Shown: positions 1 to 13,699, counted from the first letter of the stretch. The stretch is DNA of 64,000 nucleotides from Clytia hemisphaerica (GCA_902728285.1 CACVBU010000064.1:1589640-1653639); one strand, 5' to 3'. The notes: generated by a model not told the origin, from the sequence alone. Translations and numbers: made by a program.

Positions 1-728
1 AGTCTATTTTTAAAGGTCATATTACATTGTGCCTGTGTATTGGAGATTATTTTTGAGATGTTTTTAACAGGGACAATTTGGATCAATTACAGTAAAAGAA
101 GGGAGAAAAATTAATCCTTGATATTTTAAATATAGCACTAGATCATTAATACACTGTAATTTATACCTTAAGGTCAAATTGCGAAGTAAGAAAGAAGAAA
201 ATTTCAAAAATGATTTTCAATGCAACCATGTCGTTGTTTAACTTACACTGAGGTACCTAGCACTTATTAAGTTTTATGACACACGCTAGGGGGGGGGGGT
301 AGGTGCCATCCCCACCCCACTTTTTTGCAAAGTAAAAACTTTTGGTTGCGTTTCCTTAGACTCTATATTCATTGCCCCCCCCCCCATTTTCAATTTCATG
401 GCGTGGGCCCTGCTTTTTACATAAACAAGGTCAAATTATGAACAGTGGAACTAGTTAGTTGATGAATGAGCTCAAAAATTAGTATATCTTGTTGAGTAAA
501 ATGTGTTTTCAAATTCTATTGCTTATGGATATAGCTTTGGATGTGTTTATCCTTAAACTGAATTTTTCTTTTCTCAAAAAAAAAACCTTTAATAATAAAC
601 TGTGAGTTAATCCATCTATCAGACAGCCAAGCATCCAATAAACGTCTTTTCAACATTCCAAAGTGACAGTTTCGGACATGATTTACTCTTAATCCTGCGG
701 TCAGACGCTTTGTAAAGAAAGTAACTTT

Positions 729-960
729 TAAAAAAGAACAAACTATATAAGAACATAAGGCTTCGATGACCGAAATATTAAGAACAAGCTAAGAACATTT
801 TTAAGGTTGTGGGTCTCTCAAACACCCGATGTCTAAGGAAAATGGACAGAAATACTCAAAGAATGGTGAAAATAAGAACACCTTAAGAACATTTTCAGGC
901 TTAAAACTCGAAAATTCAAAAGGCTTCAAACATTTTGGATGCTCTTATAAAAAAATGTGT
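729..960. mobile_element. MITE, AAGAACA family
   Basis: Inverted ends with AAGAACAAACTATATAAGAA and GCTCTTATAAAAAAATGTGT. The interior has alternating AAGAACATTTT words in both halves. Confidence 0.75.
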
Positions 961-1416
961 AGAAATAGTGACTTTTAAAACAAGGATGATGCATGAATGT
1001 TTTCTTAAATTGAATCAAATTAGGTATCAGAAAGCACCAGGTATTATCTATTTTAAGGAAATACTATATTTGTAGCGAGCTTCAGTTATAAAATGCCGAG
1101 ACATGAATTATATCCTTAAAAATTCTGGAGGATAAACCATCCAAGTAGACGATTCTAGTTATTAAAATTCTTTAAATTTTTAAGAAATTTTACTTCTATT
1201 GCGTGCAACACATCATTATGTAACGGTTACACAAAGGGATATTTTATCCTGGCCGAGTCTGTTTGAGAGTATAAAGGGCTACAAAAAAGAAACTTAAGCT
1301 ATGAAAACAGTCCACATTGGCAAAAAAAGGCAAACGAAATTTGCGTGTGTAGGAATCAATTCACTATTTCCTTCTCCATGTTTGTTATGATTTGTTCAAT
1401 TTTGGCATTTTATGTT

Positions 1417-1680
1417 TACGTGTTTTTTTTTGTAAGAACATCCGAAATTTTTGAAGCCTTCGCATGTTCTTAACTTTGAGTTTTAAGCTTAAAAATGTTC
1501 TTAGAATGTTCTTATTTTCACCATTTTGTGAATATTTTGGACCATTTTATTATTTTCCTAAGAAATAGGGTTTTTTCCAGTCAGCAAAACCCTAAAATGT
1601 TCTTAACTTGTTCTTAACATTTTTTTGCCATTTTTTAAAGACTAATGTTTTTATATAGTTTGTTCGTAAAAAAACGTGTA
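1417..1680. mobile_element. MITE, AAGAACA family
   Basis: Ends ACGTGTTTTTTTTTGTAAGA and TTTGTTCGTAAAAAAACGTG. Interior matches the other family copies. Confidence 0.8.
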
Positions 1681-2087
1681 TTGTGAAATTCGTGCTCTGA
1701 TCCAAGGAGAAATCACAAGAATCAGTACTGATGATAATCTCAAGTTTGTTTATTATCGTTCAATGTTTATATTGGCACACAGCAAGCAGCGACCATATTT
1801 GTATAATAATTACATATTCATAGCAGTACATATAGTGACGTGAGCGGAATCTAGTGCGGAACAAATTTTTGTAAACCGGAAAAGTATGTTGATTTGACAG
1901 CGGAACAAACTACGGTCGTTATCAACTCCTCCCAGGAGACACCAAACCGGAAATATATGAAATTATATTTTTTCATTTAATCTCCATTTTTGTTGCCAAT
2001 TTTTTTAGCAATTATTCTGGTATTTTCTTCCTGTTTTGACAAATTTTGATGACATACATATGAACGGACATACCTTTATAAGATCTT

Positions 2088-2448
2088 CAGTGTAGTCTCT
2101 TTAACTCGAACCTTGAACCTCGAACAGTTGACGCTCTCTCTAATTTGATCTTCAAGGGGAATTGGATTTTCATCGAATAAGGGAGCTTATCGAATAAGGG
2201 AGCGTCGTTTGTGAGAGTTTCTTGTTGACGTGGACTTTCAATTTCATCGAATAAGGGAGTCTATCGAATAGCAGAACGTCGAATTAGAGAGCGTCAGCTG
2301 TATCTCGAATATCTTATTAACTCGAACAAGTTTTATGGTCCCTTCAGTTAACAATGCCTTTATAACTTTAAACCCCATGACTCGAGATTTCCTCAACTCG
2401 AAAAATTTTCGTTTCGTGTGCATTTGTGAGTTATGGAGACTCCACTGT
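2088..2448. mobile_element. Tc1/mariner-like MITE with a second one nested
   Basis: Outer ends CAGTGTAGTCTCTTTAACTC and GAGTTATGGAGACTCCACTG. An inner element at about 2,124-2,302 has ends ACAGTTGACGCTCTCTCTAA and TTAGAGAGCGTCAGCTGT. Confidence 0.7.
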
Positions 2449-3509
2449 TTTTTGATTTTTGAATCGAGACTTGAGTGATATTGTGACATTGTCTTGAACA
2501 AATATTCTATGGTGTAGAGATCTCTTGATTTTTCTCATTTCCCGTCTAGCATTTGAAAAGTTGTGAGAAACGATTCTGTAAATCTGTTGAAGTGATTGAG
2601 ATTTTAAAAGCCTGTGAAAATCAAATAGAGTAGGAAAAAGTTCGTGTATCAGTCATCGTGAAAAGCCTCTCTTTTCATCAACAAAAGTTTTGTTTGCTTT
2701 AGTTTTAGCATTGTGGTTATCTTAAGCCAATGGCCCTCTCGAAGAAAATTCACTTCAAAAATCAATCATCGAGTTCAATATGGGCTCATTTAATCCTTCG
2801 TCACTATCCTTACAACAAGATTTTCGAAGCTTTCTTTCCTAATTTAAAAAATGTTATCCGTACTATGAAATGATAATTATTGTACTACACTGTGAAATTT
2901 TAATCAAGAACGATAGACTGCTCTCGGAAAAGTTTCTATCTAAGTAGTCGGGGTAGTTCAACGGGGAGTTCAACTGTTTTGCGTCTTTTTATATCTGAAT
3001 ATATCTGAAACTTCTGAATATAAAGGGGAATATATGTAGGTTTCCAAAGTTGACAGAAGCAAATATCTTGCAATGCAGCATACAGTATATAATCTTTTTT
3101 GAGAATTTTTTGACAGAACTTGATAGGTTATGCTGTACATGGGTTCTAACTTATTAATCTGTAAGATAAATACGGAAAGAAAAATTGGATCTTGTATATT
3201 TAAACGTTTTAAATCAATTTATAATCAGTTTATCCTCACATATCATCAACATTCATATCCAGGCGTTATAAAGACGTTTGAATGACGTGATAACGGGTGG
3301 GCTGTAGGTGTTTTTTGAGAGTGTTGTTTATCAAATAAGAAACTATAACGGTTTCATGCACCTGCAGGATCTAAACTTGCGCATTTTGATGTAATTTATA
3401 CGGTAAACAAGACACATATCGTTCTATGTTAATTTGGGATGCGATCCCCTATGTAGCAAGTTGTCTCACACGTGCTTATGCTAGTACTACCATAAATTTG
3501 GCTTTAAAT

Positions 3510-3640
3510 ACACCTTTTCGACCGGGTATTTTTTTGTCCGTTTTACCACCCTAAAATTATCCCAGTCTTTTTTTCGCACCTCAAAGACACTAGAAAAAAG
3601 TGTAAAAAAAAGGATTGGATCGAGTTTAGGGTGGTAAATT
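3510..3640. mobile_element. MITE fragment, CACCTTTTCGACC family
   Basis: ACACCTTTTCGACCGGGTAT end, with GCGAAAAAAGGA-type words on the other strand. Fuller copy at 27,270-27,446 (ends ACACCTTTTCGACCGTAG and CGGTCGAAAAGGTGT). Confidence 0.5.
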
Positions 3641-4507
3641 AAATAATAAAATGGAAACCATTTCATTACTTACTCCACCATTATACCTATGTCTCTTATC
3701 CTGCAGATAATCTATCTTTGTTGTCATAGCAACCGTTGCAAAAAAAATGTTCCTTTATTAGCTGATGAAGGCCTTCTCTTTTTATATATTTAAAAACATG
3801 TTGATTTCACAATCGCCGGATTTCTGATTTTGAATGTTCATTAGATTTTAATCGTTAATTACGAGACTGGTATAGTAATTAAAATCACTCCATGGTGCCT
3901 TTAAACATGAGATTTGATAAGATAAACTATTTATCCTACTTTTGGTAGGGTATTGAGATGTTCAACTTTCATTATACCACATTATAAACAACATTTTTGT
4001 TACGGGTTTTATGACGGGGTATTATCCAAAATGACGGCAGTCGATGACACCACCTTTTCATGAATTAGTTTTAAGTAAAACAGTTCAAAACATAATTTTC
4101 TCTGCTTAAAAGACTCTTTAAGCCAAAAGAAATGACTCGTTCGTCTAGTAGCTCTTATTTTCTTTCAACATTATATACATTACACATAATTTAATGTGTG
4201 TAAAATTTGAGAGGATTTCCATATTAAGATTTATCTTTAAAACTTGTAGCGGGTTTCAAAATGTTGTAAGCCTGCGTGGGTTGGCACAGACTTCTTAATC
4301 TTTGATTTATAGATATTGTGTGTAATATGTTTAATATTCTTACATCATTTTTTGTCTGTGTTTTAAAGCCAAAGAGCTCGCAGTCATTTTGGATTAGTGG
4401 AATTCCTCTCAAAGCCCCCTCTCAAAGAAGGTTGTTGTAGACGAACTGATTCAAGTTTCTCCTGATATCGATTACCATCATATCTTTCAAATGGTGACCT
4501 CACTTCA

Positions 4508-4783
4508 GGCCCCCCGGGGATGGGGGGGGGGCACTCTATTCAAAACGACCATACGTGCGGCCCAAAATTAGGCCTTTGGAATCGAAATTTGGAAAATTTG
4601 AGCAAATTTGAGCGAAAAACTGACCCTTACGGTGTATTTTCTTGGAAATTTTTGACTGTTTTCGGGCAGAATAAACAACTTTGTGATTTCGACTCTTACA
4701 GTGCACTTTGGGAAGCTTGGAAAATATGCTCTTAAGGGCCGCACGTACGGTAGGTCATTAACCTTGAGTGCCCCCCCCCCCCA
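4508..4783. mobile_element. MITE with poly-G/poly-C ends
   Basis: GGGGGGGCACTCTATTC..ACGTGCGGCCC and GGGCCGCACGTACGG..GAGTGCCCCCCC are inverted. A half copy lies at about 35,740-35,860. The 71-codon ORF here is a by-product. Confidence 0.65.
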
Positions 4784-4853
4784 GACTTGATCGATATGCA
4801 GAGTAAAAGCATCGTTGATGAATTCTTAACGAGCACATTTAAGCATTTTATGC

Positions 4854-5049
4854 ACAGTTGACTCTCTCCCTAATTCGATCTTAAAGTATACAAATTTTTT
4901 TTTCGAATTAGAGAAATATTCGAATTACAGAGAGTAACTTGAACTTTTCCGCAGAGGGGACCAGCAATATTACAGAATTGGTCCATTGTTTTATTCGAAT
5001 TACAGAAGAATTTTAATAATAGAAATTCGAATTAAAGAGTTGGCTGTAG
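4854..5049. mobile_element. Tc1/mariner-like MITE
   Basis: Ends ACAGTTGACTCTCTCCCTAA and AATTAAAGAGTTGGCTGTA; TTCGAATTA words inside. Confidence 0.7.
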
Positions 5050-5747
5050 TTAGAGAGAGATAATATACCGTCCTTTATGATACATCACGCGAAATTCTCA
5101 AAATATTTGTTACCCACCCACTATTTTCATTGACAGATAAGAAAGACATACAGAAACACTTGAGAAAATTACTAAATCATAATATTATCTTTACGTCTTT
5201 AATACCAGCCAAAATAAAAAACCTGTCATATATTTAGAAGCACTTGACATCAAAACCTCTTGTGTCGTCAGTGCCTGGGTAACTAAACATCAACTCGCTG
5301 ATGACGTCAGGAAAAATACACTTGATATTTTCAGGGGGGGAGGAAGTTTTTGCGGTAGTCAATACCATATTTTCCCAGTCCTATAGACTTAGATATCATT
5401 ATATTTCTGCGATTCGCGAGAATTGCGAATTTTAACTTTCAAAGTATGATTTTAACCATAGTTTGGACTCTTTCTATTTCGAAAAGGTACAAATAATGCT
5501 TTATAATTTGGATAATCGATTCGACTTTTAGAAGCGTTCATTCTTTTAAATGTTATCATTTTTTTCATACTTTGACAGTTTATATACTTTAAAACCAAAA
5601 CAGTTTTAACATTTTAAAAACATCATATTTGTTAATGATTTTGTGAGAATCAAAATTATTGACAAAAATTATATCATATGGTATTACGAAAAGGGAGATT
5701 ACCACATTATATTATCGCTCGCAAAAATTTCTTTAGTTCGATATTCT

Positions 5748-5929
5748 AAAGGCTCGGGGACACGAGAAGTTTCCCGAAAGATTTTGTCCCAGGGCCAAAA
5801 GTGAGATTTCACTTTTATTGGTAGAAAGAAAAATGGGGTGGACACACGAGAAAGCGTTTCAGGTTGGTGGGATGGAGCATGTTGCATTTCACCAACGCGA
5901 AAAAAACTTCTCGTGTTCCCAAGCCTTAA
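5748..5929. mobile_element. MITE, GCTTGGGGACACGAG family
   Basis: Ends AAGGCTCGGGGACACGAGAA and TTCTCGTGTTCCCAAGCCTT. Interior GGTGGGATGGAGCATGTTGC shared with the copies at 44.4 and 53.4 kb. Explains the ORFs in this stretch. Confidence 0.78.
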
Positions 5930-7278
5930 GTTTAACCTCGTATCGCCAGCTTTATAATTGCAACGATTTTTTGCTGATGAGGGTATCTCTGCTAACTCTC
6001 AGTTTAAAAAATACTTGTTTCTATTTTCCTGTTATTTGTTTTTTTCTTGAAGCATTCGATAATTATCTACTCCACAATCACAAATGCATATCGATAATTA
6101 CAGAAGGGAGATTGAAATTACAGCAATTGGATTAAAAAGACTTTCATACTCATATTGTTCCGTTTTCTACGTGCAAATGTCTGAATCTCAAGTTTCGAAT
6201 ATTTCAGTCCGGAAACCTGTTGTATATATAGACTCTTCGACAAATTCTTACGCTGAACTTTTTTGTTCAAATTGTTGAAATCTATTCACACAGAAATTAG
6301 TATCTCAAATATTGAATTCAAAACTCATTATGTTGACAGCCCATGACCAAAATTTCTCTCCATAAAGCAAACCCCACGATTTATCTCCAATATTTCAAAG
6401 ACAAAACACACAACATTATCCTATTAAGTCAACCACAAACCCCATGAAACTATTTCTCACTTATCAAACCCGCAAATCTTTCCCATACTCAAATCATCAC
6501 GAAATCACGAAATATTCAACTTCTAATCCTTTTAATGATAGATTTGAATGGTAGAATTCGTCCATCATAGTATATGGAAATAATAAAATCAAATTTAACG
6601 AATTTAGAGTCCTTAAATCCGTTAATAGGGCTTCGAAACAATCAACCAGTCTACTATTTTCTTATAAGTCCTAGAAATCGAGTAACGCTTTAAAATGAAT
6701 AAATTTGTCACGAAACTATAGCAAAATATTACTTTCCTATATCAATGTAATGTGCTGCTCCGCTTCTTGAGTTATATTTCATAACCTTTTCTCCATCGTT
6801 CTTACAAAATTCATATCAAATCAAATTATGAGGCTTGAGGGTATTTTATTCCTCATTATAAGAATACAAAGATTGAGGGGTATTGATCAAAATGTGTGCT
6901 TATATAGATTGCAAGAACACGTTTACTTTCCTATTGGTATGAATTTTAAATTTATCTTTGGTATAATTTTGAACTACTATCAAGTATGAAACTCTAATAT
7001 AATCAGTTGTCAGCAACAAAACAATTTAAGAGACAGATTCTCTCATCATCAAGACAAAGTAATTAGATTACTCCCATGAAATGATTGAAGTTTGTGCATT
7101 TTGTATTTAACAGAAAAACAATATTCAGCGTGAGGTCATTCCTGAGCTCTGCATGTAGACATTTTTCTAGAAATGATCACATAGGAACTTATGTGTTTTT
7201 AAGCTCCATATAGAAATTAAACGATTTATAAAAAGCTCAAATTTGATCCTGCTCTTCTCTTACAGTTTATACGCCTCA

Positions 7279-7634
7279 TACCTTAAGGGAAGAAATTTTC
7301 GCGGGAACAGAATTTCGCGGTTTTCGCGGATTTTGCCTAAAACCGCGAAATTAAGTTCCCGCGAAATTTTACAAAGTCGTCAATCCGCGAAATTAAATTC
7401 CCGCGAAATTTAATTTATTTCATGCATTCCCCCAAATTCGTACTATTTCAAGCCTTAAAACAAGTTTTTTGCTTATTTAATAACGTTTTTGGTCAAAAAT
7501 ATACTGCAACCGCGAAATTAAATTCCCGCGAATTTTTCGAAAATTGATGAACCGCGAAATTAAATTCCCGCGAAAAAAAATAATTTGACCAACTGCGAAA
7601 TTAAATTCCCGCGAAAATTTCTTCCCTTAAGGTA
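7279..7634. mobile_element. MITE, TACCTTAA family, intergenic copy
   Basis: 356 bp, the same length as the copy at 54,255. Ends TACCTTAAGGGAAGAAATTT and its complement ATTTCTTCCCTTAAGGTA, TA at both edges. The interior repeats TTCGCGG / CCCGCGAAATTAAATT blocks in place of the TGGCGG blocks of the GPCR copy. Confidence 0.85.
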
Positions 7635-8260
7635 TACAAAGCTTTCTTCGAAGTTATGGGAACTCATTCGATTTTAGGCAAAGAGAAAATAAATCCAAAA
7701 CACATTTTCACCGTTCAACATACTACTCAATCTTGGGTGTATTCATTTTCATAGTGTCAATGGAGTATAAAGGTCTCAAGTCTTCAAGTATCTGTTTTTC
7801 GTTGCTGGAAAGATCAAATTATGATTTGGCACTATAGACTATCACAATACAGCCTGGACCCTGTATATAGTGATTATTATTTTTTAGCCTGGAACCTTTA
7901 GAGTGATTTGTTACTAAACTATAGCATAGTCTAGCCTGGACCCCGAATATGTTGGAGAAAATAACTCCACGTATTGAACATGTACAGCTAGCTTAGCTCC
8001 ACAGAGAAGGGTAAATATTTATCGAATGATAGCTCCCAACATTCAAAAGGGATTTCAAATAAATAAACATCAACTATGAGAACATAAAAGTCAATAAGAT
8101 TGATGGCTTTTTGATGGGAGAAAATATCTTAAAAACAACATTTTTGATGATCGTGTTTTTAAAAGAATCCATGGTCTAACGGTCTAAGTAAGCTCTTTAG
8201 GATGATTATTCACTAACAAATCCGGCAAAATCTGGAGTGAATTTCGCAAATGATTACTTT

Positions 8261-8501
8261 ACGTTTTTTTTTATAAGAACATCCAAAATATTTGAAGCCT
8301 CTGGATGTTCTTAACTTTTTTAGTTTTAGGCCTAAAAGTATTCTTAAAATGTTCTTATTTCCACCATAATGGGAGTATTTTTGTCTTTTTCCTAAGAAAT
8401 CGGGTGTTTTAAAGTCAACAAAGCCTTCAAAGATACTTAACTTCTAAGATTTTGACCATCGAAATCTTATGTTTTTGTATAGTTCGTTCTTATAAAAATG
8501 T
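8261..8501. mobile_element. MITE, AAGAACA family
   Basis: Ends ACGTTTTTTTTTATAAGAAC and TCGTTCTTATAAAAATGT; TTAACTTTTTTAGTTTTAGG core shared with the other copies. Confidence 0.78.
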
Positions 8502-11268
8502 AAACATAGAAGTTAGTTTATAACCCAAGCGGTAAAGCGATATTGCAGATTCCTGTACAAAGCGACTGGGTGCACTTGTTAAAAAAGTCCTTTAATCTAG
8601 TCTTTATGGTTAAAAGTAAATATTTTCATTTTTCTTCTACAGACAGTTAGGCCACGTACTGACAAACATTGTCCACCTATTAATTTCCGGTTACCCATTG
8701 TTAAATGAACATCAATCAACTTGGTCCAAAGATTTTTTTGCACTGTTTATCAAGAGCCAGCAAAAGATATTATTTATCTTTTGGTGGCGAAAAAACAACT
8801 AACGGTCAAATTTTCTGCAACGTGGTTTAACCGTTGTCGAATCTAACTGAAACATATAACTCGAATTCCCTCATAACTCCATTGCACATTTTACGTTCCT
8901 TTAGCTCACAAACCCCTACGAACGATTCTTTAGCATTTAAGTCACCGGAACAGAACTGATGAGCCATTCAAAAGGCTGGCTTGACTGGGCAGTTCTTATG
9001 AAGTTTTCAGAATTTTCAAGGCTTAAAACTGTTTAAAATCATTGCTGTCATAAATAATTTCTGAATTATGAGGCTCAGATAGTTCTTAACTTGTTCATAG
9101 GTTTTGCCAATTTTCAGCCTCGTGTTCTTATGAAATTTGTACATTAAAAATTATTTTGAATATCCAAACCTGCTACTAGGATTCAAAACAGTCACACTTA
9201 TATAATTCATTTTGGTACAAATTCGCTCCTTTATTTTATTTATCAGATCAATCAATTCGCTCCGCCCTAGATATTGCTGGGGCGGGCAGTCTTTACGTAA
9301 ACCAACGAACATCACTGTTTAAAAAATTTGAAAATTTCCTTTTTTATCAATAAAGCTGAACGCCTTAATGTCAAACATGGAGAGATAATTTTTTTCTCAT
9401 TTTCTCGCGTGCCTGGGCAAAGATGAGCTACTTAGCTACTTAATCGTAGACTAGACTAGTATTAAATACCTTACAGTCCACCTCCGCAAACGAAAAAAAA
9501 TTAGCTTAGATGCCAACTTCTTTTTTATCCATATTAGGGAAATGTAGAATGAAGGAATTTTTCTCTTTCTTCTCCTTTTGGAATGTTCCAAAATTAGGAA
9601 TTTTATTTCTAAGAATATAAAACATTCTTTGAATTTTCAAAAAAAGCAAAGTAGATTTATTGTAAATTATGAGCATACTTATTATATTAAAATTCCAATA
9701 ACATAAAACTAAGTTTTGACCAATGATTTATTTAGTTAAGGAAATCCTGACTAGACTAGAATTTAATCTCTTACTCCTAGCTTTGAAACACGTCCAGGAT
9801 ATCTCACAATTACGCTACAAAAAGGGTACAAGCAAACAATACAATTAACAGATTAAAAATAACAATAATTTGTGTCAAATATCGTCTAAGACAAGTATAG
9901 CTTTATAGGATCACTTTCTCAACGTAAAGATGAGATTAAAAGCGCATTAACATGTTGGCTACACAAAGATTGCCGTGAGAGCCAATTCGTTTAAGGATAA
10001 TAATTTTCCTAATTTGAGTTCAGGGTTTAAGAATTTATTCACATAACAACGACTACATGTCCCAGTTACTTTGACTAATGCTTGAACTGACAGTAATATC
10101 CATTTTAAATTCTACTCGAAACAAAGACCTCGTAAAGAGAAACAAAATGCTCGTAAACTTACCGATTGGAAATCGTAACCCCATTCCGTATCTTCAGTTG
10201 AATTTTTGCGTTTGTTGAAGAAATTTGCGGTTGATGAAAGTACAGGATCAGCTACGCTATTCATCTCGTAAATAAATCCTCACGTAACTTTGTAATAAGT
10301 CAATTATAGTATTATTAAGTATGATCGGCAAATTTAAATTTCTCTTAGTCACCAAGCTAACGAATTCTTTCGTCGAGTTTGTATCTATCCTTTAAGATAT
10401 GATGAACATTTGTATTCTCAAATATGTTCTCCTTAATGTCTCTTTCGTGTATGATTGATAGAGTTTTTAATAAACTTATATCTTTGCGCGTCAATTATAA
10501 TGTATAACCATCAAAACTTTTTTATCATATAAAACGCTGTTCAGAAATGTCTTGTCCAGCGATCAAAGCCAGGAGAATATGAAGTTGTGTGATGTAGCAA
10601 TAAAGATTGATTGGTCAAAGTTAGTCAAAGTGAAAAAGGGGAAAGAGTTTCTACCGAACGTGTGAAAATGTCCAGTAATAAAAATGTGTGTCCGGCAAAA
10701 TAAGAAACAAGTGTCCGTTTAATGCGACCAGCTAAAACCATATATAAAGATCTCCAACAAACCAAAAAATCATCAACTCCAATATACCACAAAAGTAACG
10801 ATTCTTTCTTTGTATTCAAAAAAATCAGCTGTGTGTAGTTAAAAATGCGCAAAAAAAAGAAACAGCGCTTTTTTTTCAACAAAAAAAAATCCGTAAGCTT
10901 TTGGCTGACCGGCTTGTTAGAAAGAGAAAAGAGAAATAGACTGTTTTTAATAAATGACATTCATTTTGTCTAAAATGACGTTTTCTCTCTTCTATATGTT
11001 TATTATTGATAGAGCAAGCTATCATTAACGAATATCAGGGAATCACATATAATTCTCCTGAGTATCCAAGGGAATCACCCTCCATCATTGCGTTTTATTT
11101 CTAATCAATCATATTTTGATATTACACTCTCCTCCCTCTTAGAGATCTGTTGCTCAATATATTGACATTAAGGTCTTATCATGGTTTTCAAGTTGCTTAC
11201 TTAATAAAGTAGAGAGTCAACTCACTCCACTAAATAAATCTCCCTGGTTCTGACTATTCTCAAAGCAT

Positions 11269-11507
11269 ACATGGTTTTTTATAAGAACAACCAAAAGTTT
11301 TGAAACCTTCTGATGTTCTTAACTTTTTTAGTTTTAAGCCTAAAAATGTTCTTAACATGTTCTTATTTTCATCATTTTTTGAGTATTTTTGTCCGTTTTC
11401 CTAAGAAATCAGGTATTTTAGAGTCTGTAAAGCCTTAAAATGTTCTTACCATTTTGGCCATCGAAGTCTTATGTTCTTATATAGTTTATTCTTATAAAAA
11501 AATGTGT
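11269..11507. mobile_element. MITE, AAGAACA family
   Basis: Near-full copy: ends ACATGGTTTTTTATAAGAAC and ATTCTTATAAAAAAATGTGT. Confidence 0.78.
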
Positions 11508-11782
11508 ACATGTTTTATAAGCAAATGTTTGCGCCTATATCAGGCTTAAACAATAGAGCAGTTGTTTGGGTACCAAAAAACTGAGCCCATATATGCTTAT
11601 AAACGTTACGCTTATAGAAAACTGACATGTATTAATTTTTTTTGAAATGGTCACATCTTCCATATTTGGCAAACAGAACCGTTCGATCCATTTTTACCAT
11701 GAGTCTGGTGAGATTCTCAGATTTCGTTCTTGTTTTATTTGGTCAAATCTATAAGGGTATCCTGGAGTCTGGAATAGCTATT

Positions 11783-12078
11783 ACACGTTTTCTTTTTATA
11801 AGAACACCTAATATTTTTTAAGCTTTCGGATGTTCTTGACTTTTTGAATTTTAAGCCTAAAAAATATTTTTAACATTGTTTTTATTTTCATCATTGTGTG
11901 AGTATTTTTTCTATCTTCCTAATGAATTGGGTGTTTTAGAGTCCACAAAGACTTAAAATGGTCTTCCAGAAAATGTTCGTACATAGGGGGTGGAGGATAT
12001 TGTGTCTGGGGGGTAGCGTCTAATTTGGCTACCAAAACCTTATGTTCTTATATGGTTTGTTCTTTCAAAAAGCGTGTA
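11783..12078. mobile_element. MITE, AAGAACA family, with a G-rich insertion
   Basis: Ends ACACGTTTTCTTTTTATAAG and TCTTTCAAAAAGCGTGTA. A G-rich segment at about 11,970-12,030 (ACATAGGGGGTGGAGGATAT) belongs to the family seen at 41,690. Confidence 0.72.
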
Positions 12079-12238
12079 TTTTAAGCAATTAGAGGAGAAC
12101 AAAGTAGTAAAAATAGAGCAGTAGAGAGCCTACAATTCCTGAAATGACTTAAAAAACGTGTGCTTACTTATAGGGGAGAGTGGAATAAGTAGGGGTGGGT
12201 ACTCTGGGCGAAAGTCCATAAAATGGGGAGTCTATATT

Positions 12239-12508
12239 GGGCCATTCCATTTTATGTCCATACCGGGGGGATGGACGAACATTTCCAGTAGGTAATCCGA
12301 GAAAAATTTCCAGGCCGTGTTTTCTCATTTTTCCAAGGGGGTAAAAAGTTGTTCTGACTTTAAGGGATGAAAAGAATTTTTCCATGGGTATTTTTGCAAA
12401 CTTTGCTATTTTCCAGGGGGTATCCAGATATTTCCAAGAATTATTTTTTACTTGAAAAGGTTCGTCCAACCCCTCCCCCCCCGTACGGTTTTTTAATGGA
12501 ATAGCCCA
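12239..12508. mobile_element. MITE, TGGGCTATTCCATT family
   Basis: Ends TGGGCCATTCCATTTTATGT and AATGGAATAGCCCA. Interior has GGACGAAC and TTTCCAGGGGGTA words. Second copy at 26,364. Confidence 0.72.
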
Positions 12509-12713
12509 TTAAGTGATTTTGGGGTGATTTTCCAAAATATAGCTAAAAGCTACTAGCTATTTGGTTAGGGTTTTATAAATCTTATCAGGTGTGGAGATTT
12601 TACATGCTGGTTTCTCATAATCCACTTGCAAAATCAAACACATAAAGCGGGCTGTGTGGGTTTTCTTCTTCATAAAGTTGAATTTATATCATTAACCATA
12701 GCTTGATATTGGT

Positions 12714-13163
12714 ACAACCCCTTCTCCCAGACCCACTGGGAATCCTTCCCACTGGAAGAATTGGCCGAAATATCGTCCCCTGTGGGACATTATCCTCCAA
12801 TTTTTGTCCCCGCTGAAAATAATCAGATAAGCAAATCCCCACTGGAAAATATTACAACCCCTTCTCACAGACCCACTTGGACCCTTTTCCACTGGAAAAA
12901 TTGGCCAAAATATCGTCCCCCAGTGGAATTATACTCCAATATTTGTTCCCGCTGAAATTTATCAGATAACCAAATCCTTCTGCAAAATATATCGTGCTAA
13001 TTTTTCAATCCCCACTGAACTTTCTGGCTCGAAAACAATGAAATTCAAATCCCCAGCCATCAAAAACATGGGAATTTCAATCTCAATCAAGTCTTGATTC
13101 ATTGCTTCATTGGTTCAGCCCACTGGCTGATAAAATCCCACCAGGTCTGTGAGAAGGGGGTGC
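12714..13163. mobile_element. MITE, CCCCTTCTCACAGACCC type, with internal duplication
   Basis: The end segment ACAACCCCTTCTCCCAGACC is present twice in tandem (12,714 and 12,850), about 139 bases apart, before a normal far end GGTCTGTGAGAAGGGGGTGC. Confidence 0.75.
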
Positions 13164-13164
13164 A

Positions 13165-13380
13165 TTCTTAAGCTTTTTGGATGTTTTTATCTTTTTGAGT
13201 TTTCAGCCTGAAATATTCTTGTGTTGTTAATCTCACCATTTTTGTGAGTATTTTGGTCAATTTTCCTAAGAAATTGAGTGTTTTAGTGTCTTCAAAGCCT
13301 TAAAATGTTCTTAACTTGTTCTTAAGATTTTGGCAATTGAAGCCTTATATTTTTATATAGTTTGTTCTTATAAAAAAACA
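13165..13380. mobile_element. MITE, AAGAACA family, truncated by its neighbour
   Basis: Left end missing where it meets the 12,714-13,163 MITE. Right end TTTGTTCTTATAAAAAAACA intact. Confidence 0.68.
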
Positions 13381-13699
13381 ACGGGTACATCCTTTTAAAA
13401 AAAGTTCGATTAATTTTCCTGCTTCCTATAAAATAATTCAACAAACCTTAATCCGATGCCAGAAATATTTTTTCAAAACAAATGTTTTTGGTGGAAATTG
13501 ATTTTGGCACGCAGTTTTGATTTATCAAGTAATGTTTTCTTATATTTTAAAACCACTTTGACTGAGTGAGTCTAACTATTCTGAATTTGCTTATTCGTGT
13601 ACCCTTCGGAAAGAAACCTCCAACTGAAAAAAATGGAGACTTTTCTTTCCCTTTTTTAAATTTTTTTTAAATCAAATTACAGTGTCGTTTGTTCAGCTA

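Noticed and set aside
10625..10960. 111-codon minus-strand ORF as a gene
   Set aside because: Extremely Phe/Leu/Lys-rich from AT-rich homopolymers, with no domain, no splice context and no conserved motif.
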